Below are positions 37,032-47,338 of a stretch of 64,000 bases of DNA, in pieces. The DNA is from Winogradskyella pacifica (lineage in GTDB: Bacteria > Bacteroidota > Bacteroidia > Flavobacteriales > Flavobacteriaceae): assembly GCF_013403915.1 (NCBI RefSeq), contig NZ_JABFDI010000013.1:60499-124498 (forward strand), written 5' to 3'. Each line of letters begins with the position of its first letter. Within the stretch, counting starts at the first letter, position 1. The notes beneath the pieces were generated by a model that saw only the letters and a program-made list of their open reading frames with translations, did not search any database and was not told the origin of the DNA. The position numbers were made by a program, and so were the translations under genes.

Positions 37032-38903
37032 TTATTTTTTAACAATCAAAAACTCCGAGCGTCTGTTTTGCGCATCTTCCTCTTCTGTACAGTTAGATTT
37101 ACAATCTATTTTTGGTGCTATATCTCCCATACCTTTTGCTGATAATCTATCTTTATTGATGCCTTTTGAAATTACATATTGCATAGTGGATTGTGCACGT
37201 CTTTCAGATAGTTTTAAATTATAATCAGCCTTTCCTTTTGAATCTGTATGAGATCTTACCAAAATTTTCATCTCTGGATAATCGTTCATAATTAAAACCA
37301 ATTTATCCAATTCTAAAGCTCCCTGATTAGTGATATTACTTTTATTAAACTCAAAGTAAATGTTTTTCAACTTTACTTCGGTTTCTGTAATCATCTCGTT
37401 TATGGGTTTTAAATCTGCATTTACAATGACATTCTCACCTTCGGAAGCTTTAACCTTAAATGAAGCCGATTCATAACCGTCCATTGAAACATTTATAGTA
37501 TAAGTGTTCTCACAGCTAACATTAAATCCTGTTTTGCCACTCATATCAGTAGCTTGTGCTGTTATTTCATTTAATTGAGCATCTAAAATTGTAACGCTTG
37601 CTCCTGCTATTATTGAATTTGTATCCTTATCTTTTACCATGGCTATAGTCTCAAACTGACATATAGGTATGGCCATATAAATATTATCTACACCAGATTT
37701 ATTTGATGAAAAATAGCCGACTTTTAAGGTGTTGTTAACACTAAAAGCAAAATCGTCTCTATTAGTGTTTACTGCGTTTCCCAGGTTAACAGATTCTTCA
37801 TTTTCGTTTAAATCGAATTTAAATATATCTAATCCACCAAATCCTTGGCGTCCACTTGAAGCGAAGTATAAAATATTATCTTCACTTATATAAGGAAAGC
37901 CTTCCTTACCAGAAGTATTTACTTTAGATCCTAAGTTTACAGGTTTTCCGTAAGTATCACCTGATACACTTATTTTCCAAATATCTGAATCGCCTAATCC
38001 ATTTGGCATATTAGAGGCAAAATAAAGTGTTTTTCCATCGCTACTAATACTCGGATGACTTACCGTATATTCTTTACTGTTTATAGGTAATGCTTGTATG
38101 TTTCCCCATTTCCCTTCATCCATAGTCGCTTTGTAAATACCCTGCTGTGCTACTTTTATGCGTTTGCTTTTAATCTTTTTAAAATCACCAGTACTGTGAC
38201 CATCTCTTGAGAAGTACATTGTTTTGCCATCAGCACTTATTGTCAATGGTCCATCATGGTAGATGGTGTTTAATTCTTCAACTTCTTCTGGCTCTGACAA
38301 GTCTCCATTTTCACTTCTAACAGATTTATAAATATCTAAATAAGGTTGGTTGGTCCAAGCATCTTCTTTTCCAGACGTTTTTCTTGTACTTGTAAAGTAT
38401 AGAATATTATCATTAGATAACACAGCCCCAAAATCACTTTGTTCTCCATCGTTAATTGCAACACCTTCAACATTAAATGTTTTTGTTATGTCTGCTAACT
38501 TTGGAATATAATTAGGATTCTCTAAATGGGCTTTTGCGCGTTGATCGTTAGGAAGTAGTTTAGAAAACATATCCATTTGGCTATTCGCTTCGTCATAGTT
38601 TCCTTCTGACTTTAAAACTTGCGCATAACGAAAATACGTTTCAGCATCTTGAGTTGTCTCTAATGCTTTTTTGTACCAAGTTGAAGCTTCTTTGATGTTA
38701 AACAAGTTGTAATAACTATCTGCTAATTGCTTATACACATATGCATCTGCGTTGTTTGCATCAACAACTTTTAGATACGCATCAATGGCATCTACATATT
38801 GATAGCCATCATAAAGTTTATCGGCTTTTTCTGTCTGTTTACTTTGTCCGTAGCCCGATGTAATAATTAAAAAAAGACTTAATAGACTATATATTTTTTT
38901 CAT
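37032..38903 (-). CDS. OmpA-family envelope protein with TPR and PD40 beta-propeller repeats (PorE/SprE-neighbour type)
   Basis: 623 residues. The signal peptide (1-19, SGYGQ) is followed by TPR-like repeats (about 25-120), a WD40-like PD40 propeller (about 140-410; motifs LYFTSTRKTSGKEDAW, TMYFSRDGHS, LYFASNMPNGLGDSD), a carboxypeptidase-regulatory-like beta domain (about 420-500) and a C-terminal OmpA domain with peptidoglycan-binding residues in VRSHTDSKGKADYNLKLSERRA. The same order is known in PorE of the T9SS, which tethers the machine to peptidoglycan. It begins 17 bases after the PorP/SprF stop and is third in the locus after the giant adhesin and PorP. Confidence 0.9.
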   Translation of the reverse strand: MKKIYSLLSLFLIITSGYGQSKQTEKADKLYDGYQYVDAIDAYLKVVDANNADAYVYKQLADSYYNLFNIKEASTWYKKALETTQDAETYFRYAQVLKSEGNYDEANSQMDMFSKLLPNDQRAKAHLENPNYIPKLADITKTFNVEGVAINDGEQSDFGAVLSNDNILYFTSTRKTSGKEDAWTNQPYLDIYKSVRSENGDLSEPEEVEELNTIYHDGPLTISADGKTMYFSRDGHSTGDFKKIKSKRIKVAQQGIYKATMDEGKWGNIQALPINSKEYTVSHPSISSDGKTLYFASNMPNGLGDSDIWKISVSGDTYGKPVNLGSKVNTSGKEGFPYISEDNILYFASSGRQGFGGLDIFKFDLNENEESVNLGNAVNTNRDDFAFSVNNTLKVGYFSSNKSGVDNIYMAIPICQFETIAMVKDKDTNSIIAGASVTILDAQLNEITAQATDMSGKTGFNVSCENTYTINVSMDGYESASFKVKASEGENVIVNADLKPINEMITETEVKLKNIYFEFNKSNITNQGALELDKLVLIMNDYPEMKILVRSHTDSKGKADYNLKLSERRAQSTMQYVISKGINKDRLSAKGMGDIAPKIDCKSNCTEEEDAQNRRSEFLIVKK

Positions 38904-38920
38904 TTTGAAACGTTTATTTG

Positions 38921-39856
38921 TTAGAAAAATCTAGGTGAAATGGATACTTTTTTAGAGAAATTAAGATCGAATAATAACATGATTTCATGTGAGCCAGATG
39001 ATTTTATATTAAGATCTGACGTGGTATAATCATAAGCATATCCTATTCTAATTTCTGGTGTTACAGCAAAATTGGTCATTGCTCCAACAGAATCGTCTAA
39101 ACGATAAGTCGCTCCAACTTCAAATTTATCATAAAACAAAAAGTTAGCAGATACATCTATAGACGTCGGTGCATTAAAAGCAGACTTCACTAAAAATGAA
39201 GGTTTAAATTTAGTTGTTGTTGACAAATCAAAAACATAACCTGCGGATAAGAAATAATGTAAAACTTCTGAACCATATTCAAATTCTTGACCATTATTTG
39301 TCACATCTAAATACGTGCTTTTTAACATGTTTGGTACGGATAAAGACACATAGTATTTATCTGTATAATAAAAAGCACCAGCTCCAATGTTTAAATAGGT
39401 ATTACTTGTGTTTTGGCTAAAGGCTTCATCACTTGCATCTGGCACATAACCATTACCAATATCACTAAACAACCCTATATTTTGAAAGGTAGCACCTGCT
39501 TTTAATCCAAAGGCTAAGCGATGTTCACCACCTAAATTTAAGGTATATGAGAAATCGGCATATACATTATTTTCTTCTACTGGTCCTATTTTATCTGAAA
39601 TTACCGATAATCCTAAGCCTACATTTTTTCCGACAGGACTATGTACTGAAAGTGTTACTGTTTTTGGCGCATCTGTGATACCGACCCATTGCGATCTGTA
39701 TAGCAATCCTACAGATAATGCTTCGTTCGATCCTGCATAAGCTGGGTTAACGACATTCATATTATACATATATTGTGTATACTGTGGATCTTGCTGAGCA
39801 TTAGCACTCACTAAGATCATAAGTGTAAAGGCTATTGTAAAATATAGTTTCTTCAT
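38921..39856 (-). CDS. PorP/SprF family type IX secretion outer-membrane protein (second copy)
   Basis: 311 residues from ATG at 39856. The frame extends 9 codons further up to an ATG at 39883, but starting at MKKLYFTIAFTLMILVSANAQ gives a standard signal peptide. The mature start QDPQYTQYMYNMNVVNPAYAGSNEALSVG is the classic PorP/SprF signature. It lies between the giant adhesin gene (stop at 39890) and the OmpA/PD40 gene, and probably helps secrete or anchor the upstream type B sorting-domain protein. Confidence 0.92.
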   Translation of the reverse strand: MKKLYFTIAFTLMILVSANAQQDPQYTQYMYNMNVVNPAYAGSNEALSVGLLYRSQWVGITDAPKTVTLSVHSPVGKNVGLGLSVISDKIGPVEENNVYADFSYTLNLGGEHRLAFGLKAGATFQNIGLFSDIGNGYVPDASDEAFSQNTSNTYLNIGAGAFYYTDKYYVSLSVPNMLKSTYLDVTNNGQEFEYGSEVLHYFLSAGYVFDLSTTTKFKPSFLVKSAFNAPTSIDVSANFLFYDKFEVGATYRLDDSVGAMTNFAVTPEIRIGYAYDYTTSDLNIKSSGSHEIMLLFDLNFSKKVSISPRFF

Positions 39857-39889
39857 GTCTATTTTATATTGCTGTGATTTCATTTATGA

Positions 39890-42800
39890 TTATTGTGCTC
39901 TGTTTATAAATACCCAACCTGTTAATGAACTACCGTCGTCTTTATGTAGACTGTAGAAATACGTACCATCTGGTAAATCGTCACCGTTATTAGATTGTCC
40001 GAACCATTGGTTAATATACGTGCCATTAAAATTATAAACCTCTCTACCATGACGATTGAAAATATTTAGCATTTTAACTCCATAACCTGATAAATCGAAA
40101 GTGTCATTTTTACCGTTTCCGTCTGGTGAAATACCACGTGGAATATCTTTACATGATAAACGTTCGGTTGTATGAGTCGTTGTAACTGAACAGCCACCAA
40201 AATCCACAATTACAGAAAACTGTAATGGTACCGTTTCATTAGGGTTATCAGCTGCATATTCTGAAACATTAAACACTTCTGAGTTTTGACCTACAACATT
40301 TCCGTTAGCGTCCATCCACGTATAGTCAGCTTCGCTTGTATCGAAAGAATTGTCTAAAGGAGATGCTATAAGTATATAATCAGAGTCGTTACATTCACCT
40401 TCTACTCCAACTTCAATTTCATCTAAAATGGTGATGTTGAAGGTTGTTGTTTCACCAGCCACACAGCTTGAAATATCTTCTGCTATTTCATAAATAACAT
40501 TATAGTTACCAACACTACTCGTTCCTACGTTTATCTCACCAGTTAAAGCATTTATTGATAAACCATTTTCTGAACTAAATGTACCACCTGTTGTAAATCC
40601 GGCAGCCATATTAGGCAGAATAGAATTACTATCTGCGCAGTATACATCTTCAGTATACGTAAATTCTGTAACAGGAATTGTACTTGCAGTAACTTCAATT
40701 GTTGTTGTCGTTGAACCAGCATCAGAACAAGCGGTTCCATTTGCTTCAACTGTATATGTTACATCGTGATTACCTGTCGCAACAGAAGTTAAATCAATTG
40801 CACCTGTTGTAGAGTCTACTGTTAAAGTCGAAGAACTAAATGTTCCTCCTGTTGTAAAGTTAGGATCTAAGCTTGGTGTGATTGTCGTGATTAACAATTC
40901 GCAGTAGGCTACCGTACCGTAATTAAAACTCGTAACAGGTGTTGACGCCTCAGTAAATTCTATAGTTGCCACATAAGTCCCTGCAGATGTACATGTCTCA
41001 TCATCTCCGTCGTAAGTGTAAGTTACATCATGTTGTCCTACTGATGCAGATGTCATATCTATAACTCCTGTTATAGCATCGACTGATAAGGATGTTGAAG
41101 AAAACACACCTCCTGTCTCAAAATCAGCACTTAATGACGGTGTTGGATTTTCAGTAGCTACAACACACGTTGTGTTATACGTAAACGTAAGTTCTGGCGT
41201 AAACGACTCACTAACCACCACTTGAATCTCTGCACGAGGGCCTTCACAACCCGCTGCATCTACAAATGCTGCATAGTATGATGTTGTATTCACTACTGAA
41301 GTATTTGGTGTTGGTGCAATTGCACTCCCTATACCTCCAACAGCTTCTGTAAACCACATTAAATCATAGCTACCCGAAGTTGACGCTGAAAGTTCTGTTG
41401 CTGCATCATTTAAACAGTATTCAACAAGAGCTTCTACTTGTGGAGTGTCTGCAATTCCGTTGTATGTAATTTCTAAATCGTATGCACAATACGACGTTTG
41501 CCATGTAAAAATGTAAACCCCTGGTTGTACAAAATTTGTGATTGTTGTAGAACTACTATTGGCATCGGTAATTGAAACCGCACCAGGATTAGAGTCACTT
41601 GGTACCCAAGTCCCTGTTCCATTAGCTTCAACATTAGCACTATTATTATCGCAGTCTACTGCAAACGGCGCTGTGATTAACGCGTTATTAGGCACAAAAT
41701 TAACAGCATCTAAAACATTACCTAAATCGTCACCATCATGAGCTCTAAAGATAAATCTTGTCACACTCTGCTCTGTTGGCACACTGTATTCCCCAGAAAC
41801 GATTGTCCATGCCTGTACTATTCCTAAATGCTCATCAATCTTTATATAAGGACCACCAATAGGACCTGCAAACAACTGAACAATATTATCATCAGATCGC
41901 GCCAAATGAGCGAAACTATAATCGTATAAAGTAATTTCGGAAGTATCAAAATCTCTGTAATACCCTTTAATATCCGGATCATTTGGATCTATTGTTGTGC
42001 CTTGGTCAGATAATAATTGAGCACATTGGCCACCTTCATAACATTCAAAACCAGGAGCATTTAAGGATTCCCAATAAAAAATCTCATTAGTTGAATCTAA
42101 GTTAGAGCGCCATCCAGGCAATGTATTAAGAGAAACAATAGTTGTAATACCACTTAAGCCAAGCAAATTAGGTTCTTCAAAACCACCATTAACAGTCTCA
42201 AAAGCACATAGGTCTTCAGGTGTTTTAATACAAACATCAAATAAATATTCTGTATCAACGTCACTGTTTAAGGTTATTCTCAATTTATAGTTTTGACCTA
42301 CAATTAATTCCGAACTATACATGGTTACAATAAGATTGTCGTAACTACAAGTAACTTCTTCAAGGTTACCAGCACCATTATTTTTATATAATGTCATTAC
42401 AATTTCAGGATAGTAAGGATCACCAACACCTTCTTGTAAGCTTCCATTAAAATTATTTATTTCTATAATATGAATTAAAGATTCTGCTGTAAAGTCGAAC
42501 CAAATATCACCTCCATTTGTTCCGTCGCAAGACATCGCTTCTGATGATACTGAAGAATTTATAAAAGAAACCGTTGTACCAGACACATCACACACCTCAT
42601 TATCATTGATAGGTAAGGTTATGGCGTTTGAAACATCATCATTTCTAATAAATTCAAATGGCCCAGACCAATAACTCTCATCATCCGATCCACAAACTGC
42701 TCTTACAAAAAACTCATAGGTTGCTGCATTTAAATCATTAAAATCGGCATCTGTTGGTATATAAGAATTGGCAGAAACTATAATCCCTGATTGTGGAATT

Positions 42801-45800
42801 GTTCCATTTTCAAAAGGTTGAATAGCCACTTCCCATTGTGTTTCGTTTCCGCCAGCAGTCCATGATAATTCAGACAAATTACTCACTGTTAGATCTGTTG
42901 GTTGCGGACAAGAAACAGCACCACAAATAGCCGTTCCTGTATAAATTGTGGTTCTTGGCAGTAATCCTTGTGGACTAGTATAAATGGTTACACCTTCGCT
43001 ATTTTGAACCTCAAATTGGTAATTAGCATATTGTGGAATAGACCATCCAATCGTATCGAAAAACAGAGAAAATTCTACACCTGAACATAGAAAGGCAGTA
43101 TACACATCATTTTCTTGACCTGTAAAAGGTAGCGATTGTACCACTTGGTTATTTTGGGTAATATCTAAAGTCGAAGACGTATTAAAATCACTGGTCAAAA
43201 TAAAGGTGTATTGACATAAATTCTCAAAACTACATTTTGTAGTCACAGTTTGTACTTCTGTCCACTCTCCATCATTACCATCACAAACGGCCCTTATATA
43301 AATGTCATACATTGTAGAAGCGGTTAAGCCTGTTATAGTAAATGGATTCGTTGAAGCACTAAATAGGTAGTCAAGATCTGTATCACCAACAGGAGCAGAA
43401 GATCCTGATGGTTGTACTGATAGTTCCCATTCTGTTTCTGTACCATTGGCATCCCAAGACACTTGTACTTCAGTATCTGTTATATTATTTAATATGATAT
43501 TTGTTGGCTCTGGACAATTTGGTATGTCTTCAATATTTACATTGTCAATCACCAAGGTTTGTCCTCTATATGGTTCTGTACTTGCAAAGTAAGGCACATA
43601 GAAAGCTATATTAACATCACCTGTTATACCTGATGGTAAATTGATGATTTTCACTTTAAATTCTTCATTATTTATAAGTACCGAATCATCATCAGAATCG
43701 TATAATACTGTAGTAAATTGATCTAAACCGGTTCCATTAGTAGATAATAACACTTCTAAATCTTCAGTAAAGAAGCCATCATAAACTCTGTAATAATAAC
43801 GTAAACGTTGATTCTCAGTAATCGTAATTGTTGGAGAAATTAACCAGTCATCGTTAAGACCATTCGTCCCCGTAAACATAGCAGCTGCTTGGTCACCTTC
43901 ATAAACTAAAGAAGCCACGTTTAATTCCCACGTTTCACCATCGTCATTATCATTAACAACTATCCAACACTCTTTAGTTTCGGAATTAGAATTAAACGTT
44001 TCAACAAAGGGAGATGCAAAAGCATTGCACGACGTACTAAAAGTCATTGGCCCAATCCATTCACTATTACCTTCATCACAATTAGCTTGTACATAAAATT
44101 CGTATGCTGTATTAGGTTCTAAATCTGTGGCAGCATAATCTGTACTCGTTACAGCGATACCAGAACCTGTTGGTTCACCAGAACCTGCAGGTTGTAACGC
44201 AATGTTCCAACTTGTTTCTTCATAACCGACTGTCCAAGATAAATCCGCAGTAGTTGTAAATACATTATTAACAGCTAAATCGGAAGGATTAGGACAAGCT
44301 GACACATCTGTAATACTAACATCATCAATACTTAGTACAGACCAACTACCATTAAACTCTGGTGGCACTCTAAATGCAATATATACGGTACCTGTAGCTT
44401 CAATAATTATTGATTTCTCCTCATAATTAGGGTTTGTAAAAATCTCTAATGGTGAGATTACAGAAAAACTTCCTGGATTTGTATTTGTTGTTGACATTAA
44501 AACTTCTAAACCAAAGCGTGGAAATGATGAAAAGAAAGAAAAATCAGATCTGTATTTGAATTTTAATTCTTTAACTCCATCAATATTAATAGCAGGCGAA
44601 ATTAAATAATCATTAAAATCAGAAGGTGGTGCAAACGCTGATGTTTGTAATAAGGCGTGAGTGCCATCAATATCCCATGTGGCTCCATCATTATTAGCAT
44701 CATTAATAGCCCAACAAAATTTTTGGGTATCATTATCATCATCATTAAAACTTTCATAGAACGGTGTGTCGTAAGCTTCACATAATGTTGTAAAAGCAAG
44801 AGGTCCCACCCACTGGCTTACATCATCTTCTTCACAATAAGCTCTGACATAAAACTCATATCTATTACCTGAATTTAAACCAGTTGCCATGTAAGGAAAA
44901 TTACTGGTAGTTAACACCCCTGGCCCAGTTGGTTCACCAGCGTCTAAATCTTGTATTACGACCTCCCATTGGGTTTCATCACCACCAGCTGTCCAAAATA
45001 ACCACGCAGAGTCTGATGTAATTTGAAGTACAAATGGATTTAAAGGATCTGGACAAGATGGTTTATCTTCAATATAAACATCGTCAATAGACACTCTTAA
45101 TGCAGATTCAGTTGTATTTGGCTCAACAATCCAAGCGATATTTACTTCTCCGGTTATGCCTTCTGGTAAATCAACAATTATTTCTTGAAAACTTGTATTT
45201 GTAATTGTCGTTGCTGGTAATACTATGGTTGAGAAATCATCTATACCGACACCTGTTGTGGAAAGCTTTACAGTATATGTTGACCCTCCTTGAGTAGAAC
45301 GATGTTTGTAACGAATACGCTTTGGTGTACCATCAAACGCAACACGTGGTGATACATAAAAATCGTTATTTTCAAATCTAGAATCTTCAGTACGCATTGT
45401 GGCGTACCCTCCAATAAAGTTCCAAGCAACTCCATCTCCATTAGCGTCAATGGTTGTCCAACATGGTTCTGGGTTTTGATTTGTAGCCGTATCAAAATCA
45501 GTGAAATATGGTAAACTAAGTGTAGTACACTGTGTAGTAAAAGTTAAAGGATTACTCCAAATACCTGCTGTACCACCACAAATAGATCTTACATATAAAT
45601 CATAAGTTGTATCAGATACAAGGCCTGTATTAACAAGGTTACCCGTATTTGTAGTTGTTGGAGTACCAGAACCTGTTGGCTCACCTGATCCTGTTGGTAC
45701 TACTGTATATTCCCATGTATCTGCAAAACCACCGATATTACCCCAAGAGAAACTTACACTATCTTCAGTTAAATTATTATACACTAAATCAGTTGGTGGT

Positions 45801-47185
45801 GCACAGTTTGGTGCTGAAATTTCTAAAGAGAAACAAACTCCTGCTGTCGGTGTTGAAAATTCGGTTGATACTACAATAATATAAGTTTCACCAGCTTCAA
45901 CAAGTAAGTTAGATATTGATTTAGGATCATAAGCATTTATCGTAATAGTACCTCCAAGGCAATTAACACCTACACTCTCACAACTATCATACACAAATAA
46001 TGAACTTCTAGAGTTCCAACAGTTATTATCTCCACCTCCTGGCTCAACAGCTGTAGTCTGTGTTAATGTAACTAAACCATCTACAGTTGGCGTATAGCTT
46101 AAAAAGATTTTATTTCCATTTAGATAATTTGTAGTTGATGCACCTAAAACACAATTGCTACCTTGAGTTGTATAAGAAATATCTGGATTTATCCACTGAT
46201 CTAAGTTATCCACTAAAACATAAGGAGTTGAAGAAATATCTGGAACTATAATTGGTGACTCACAAGACAAACCAAATTTTAAAGTCCTAAAAGTATAAGG
46301 TCCTACAAAATCACTCTGTGTATCATTATCACATACTGCAGAAAGATACACATCAAATTCGGTGTCTTCGTCTAAATTGTTTAATGTATATGCTGTTCCT
46401 GTAACAGGAATACCACTATCAGCAGGCACACCTCCTGTAGGTAAAATTTGAATTTCAAAATCTGTTGCGGTAGCATGTGACCAATTTACTTCAGCAGAAT
46501 TCACTGTAATACTATCGATAGAAACATCTACGTCATCGATTTCAGTACACCCCTCTAAAACAGAAACTCCGTCTACAAACCATTCATCTCCTGTAGGCGT
46601 AGTTCCACTTTGTGTATTAACAACAACAAACGCTATATAAATATTTAAACCCGCAGGAATTGAAGTCGGTATTTCAACTACCTTTTTTTCATAGTTGGTT
46701 TGTGCTCCTATATTTAAGTTTGATTCCGTGTAAGATTGAAGCGTTATATTAAACCCATTCACATCGGGCTGCGATGCCGTAGAAAGTCTTATTTCATACT
46801 GCGCACCATTATCTGCTTCATTAGACTGCTTTGTGTAAAACTGAATTTCTCCATTTTCAGGTACTGCAATCTGTGGAGTTACCAAAAAATATTGTGCCGT
46901 ATTTTGATCACCAATATTATCTGCACTTGGATTTACCGACGTTCCGTTAGAGCCTAAATAACCATCTGTAGTAGTTGCCCAATTTGTGGTTCCTACACCA
47001 TTGTCAATTAAGGTCCATGTGCTAGGAATACCACTATCAAAATTTTCATTTATCTGTGCGTTTCCTTTTACTGAAATCAATAAAAAGAACAACAATGTCA
47101 TAAAACTTAAGCCACTGTTTTTTATAATTTTTTTTGAGAAAAAGCAGGATTCATTTTCTGCTGTGTTTTGTAACTTTCTTATCAT
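39890..47185 (-). CDS. Giant fibronectin type III / choice-of-anchor J adhesin with T9SS type B sorting domain
   Basis: 2431 residues. The long N-terminal leader ends in a hydrophobic signal (SGLSFMTLLFFLLISVKGNAQ), with the mature chain starting INENFDSGIPSTWTLIDNG, a cleaved-adhesin/choice-of-anchor J domain. Anchor-J-type jellyroll domains (ENFDS, YFTDFDT, YESFNDD, FVETFNSN) then alternate with fibronectin III domains that carry W....ATDFEIQI- and TPTGS-like motifs and end in ...FTTQC-type strands. Several Ig-like cysteine-containing repeats (FNYGTVAYCELL, FTYTEDVYCADS) precede a gliding-type sorting domain (GISPDGNGKNDTFDLSGYG, IFNRHGREVYNF). It is exported through the T9SS. PorP/SprF and OmpA-like genes follow, and a conserved upstream element lies 74-91 bases before the start. 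Confidence 0.92.
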   Translation of the reverse strand: MIRKLQNTAENESCFFSKKIIKNSGLSFMTLLFFLLISVKGNAQINENFDSGIPSTWTLIDNGVGTTNWATTTDGYLGSNGTSVNPSADNIGDQNTAQYFLVTPQIAVPENGEIQFYTKQSNEADNGAQYEIRLSTASQPDVNGFNITLQSYTESNLNIGAQTNYEKKVVEIPTSIPAGLNIYIAFVVVNTQSGTTPTGDEWFVDGVSVLEGCTEIDDVDVSIDSITVNSAEVNWSHATATDFEIQILPTGGVPADSGIPVTGTAYTLNNLDEDTEFDVYLSAVCDNDTQSDFVGPYTFRTLKFGLSCESPIIVPDISSTPYVLVDNLDQWINPDISYTTQGSNCVLGASTTNYLNGNKIFLSYTPTVDGLVTLTQTTAVEPGGGDNNCWNSRSSLFVYDSCESVGVNCLGGTITINAYDPKSISNLLVEAGETYIIVVSTEFSTPTAGVCFSLEISAPNCAPPTDLVYNNLTEDSVSFSWGNIGGFADTWEYTVVPTGSGEPTGSGTPTTTNTGNLVNTGLVSDTTYDLYVRSICGGTAGIWSNPLTFTTQCTTLSLPYFTDFDTATNQNPEPCWTTIDANGDGVAWNFIGGYATMRTEDSRFENNDFYVSPRVAFDGTPKRIRYKHRSTQGGSTYTVKLSTTGVGIDDFSTIVLPATTITNTSFQEIIVDLPEGITGEVNIAWIVEPNTTESALRVSIDDVYIEDKPSCPDPLNPFVLQITSDSAWLFWTAGGDETQWEVVIQDLDAGEPTGPGVLTTSNFPYMATGLNSGNRYEFYVRAYCEEDDVSQWVGPLAFTTLCEAYDTPFYESFNDDDNDTQKFCWAINDANNDGATWDIDGTHALLQTSAFAPPSDFNDYLISPAINIDGVKELKFKYRSDFSFFSSFPRFGLEVLMSTTNTNPGSFSVISPLEIFTNPNYEEKSIIIEATGTVYIAFRVPPEFNGSWSVLSIDDVSITDVSACPNPSDLAVNNVFTTTADLSWTVGYEETSWNIALQPAGSGEPTGSGIAVTSTDYAATDLEPNTAYEFYVQANCDEGNSEWIGPMTFSTSCNAFASPFVETFNSNSETKECWIVVNDNDDGETWELNVASLVYEGDQAAAMFTGTNGLNDDWLISPTITITENQRLRYYYRVYDGFFTEDLEVLLSTNGTGLDQFTTVLYDSDDDSVLINNEEFKVKIINLPSGITGDVNIAFYVPYFASTEPYRGQTLVIDNVNIEDIPNCPEPTNIILNNITDTEVQVSWDANGTETEWELSVQPSGSSAPVGDTDLDYLFSASTNPFTITGLTASTMYDIYIRAVCDGNDGEWTEVQTVTTKCSFENLCQYTFILTSDFNTSSTLDITQNNQVVQSLPFTGQENDVYTAFLCSGVEFSLFFDTIGWSIPQYANYQFEVQNSEGVTIYTSPQGLLPRTTIYTGTAICGAVSCPQPTDLTVSNLSELSWTAGGNETQWEVAIQPFENGTIPQSGIIVSANSYIPTDADFNDLNAATYEFFVRAVCGSDDESYWSGPFEFIRNDDVSNAITLPINDNEVCDVSGTTVSFINSSVSSEAMSCDGTNGGDIWFDFTAESLIHIIEINNFNGSLQEGVGDPYYPEIVMTLYKNNGAGNLEEVTCSYDNLIVTMYSSELIVGQNYKLRITLNSDVDTEYLFDVCIKTPEDLCAFETVNGGFEEPNLLGLSGITTIVSLNTLPGWRSNLDSTNEIFYWESLNAPGFECYEGGQCAQLLSDQGTTIDPNDPDIKGYYRDFDTSEITLYDYSFAHLARSDDNIVQLFAGPIGGPYIKIDEHLGIVQAWTIVSGEYSVPTEQSVTRFIFRAHDGDDLGNVLDAVNFVPNNALITAPFAVDCDNNSANVEANGTGTWVPSDSNPGAVSITDANSSSTTITNFVQPGVYIFTWQTSYCAYDLEITYNGIADTPQVEALVEYCLNDAATELSASTSGSYDLMWFTEAVGGIGSAIAPTPNTSVVNTTSYYAAFVDAAGCEGPRAEIQVVVSESFTPELTFTYNTTCVVATENPTPSLSADFETGGVFSSTSLSVDAITGVIDMTSASVGQHDVTYTYDGDDETCTSAGTYVATIEFTEASTPVTSFNYGTVAYCELLITTITPSLDPNFTTGGTFSSSTLTVDSTTGAIDLTSVATGNHDVTYTVEANGTACSDAGSTTTTIEVTASTIPVTEFTYTEDVYCADSNSILPNMAAGFTTGGTFSSENGLSINALTGEINVGTSSVGNYNVIYEIAEDISSCVAGETTTFNITILDEIEVGVEGECNDSDYILIASPLDNSFDTSEADYTWMDANGNVVGQNSEVFNVSEYAADNPNETVPLQFSVIVDFGGCSVTTTHTTERLSCKDIPRGISPDGNGKNDTFDLSGYGVKMLNIFNRHGREVYNFNGTYINQWFGQSNNGDDLPDGTYFYSLHKDDGSSLTGWVFINRAQ

Positions 47186-47258
47186 GTTAAATCAATTTCA
47201 GGATTATTAACTTATTGTTAAATATATATATAAGTAAGTTAAGAAAACAGCCTAGGTC

Positions 47259-47324
47259 TTTACTATTTCCCGAAATTTAAAAGCTAAAAAACGAATTTAA
47301 AACACTAAAAAACAAGTATTTACA
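47259..47324 (-). promoter_or_regulatory. Candidate operator/promoter element upstream of the giant adhesin gene
   Basis: Core TTTACTATTTCCCGAAAT (+ strand, 47259-47276) matches 17 of 18 bases of the core at 53560 and resembles that at 60118. The similarity continues through AAAAAAC and an ACACTAA..AACA stretch. It lies between the TPR gene and the giant adhesin start. Confidence 0.55.
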
Positions 47325-47338
47325 TTTATAAAATTAGA

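Noticed and set aside
39854..39883. Upstream ATG of the second PorP/SprF gene
   Set aside because: It adds MKSQQYKID before a standard signal peptide; the internal ATG at 39856 fits better.
39890..47185. Additional open frames inside the giant adhesin and other repeat genes, on both strands
   Set aside because: They are short shadows of the long coding frames, with repetitive low-complexity translations and no domain of their own.
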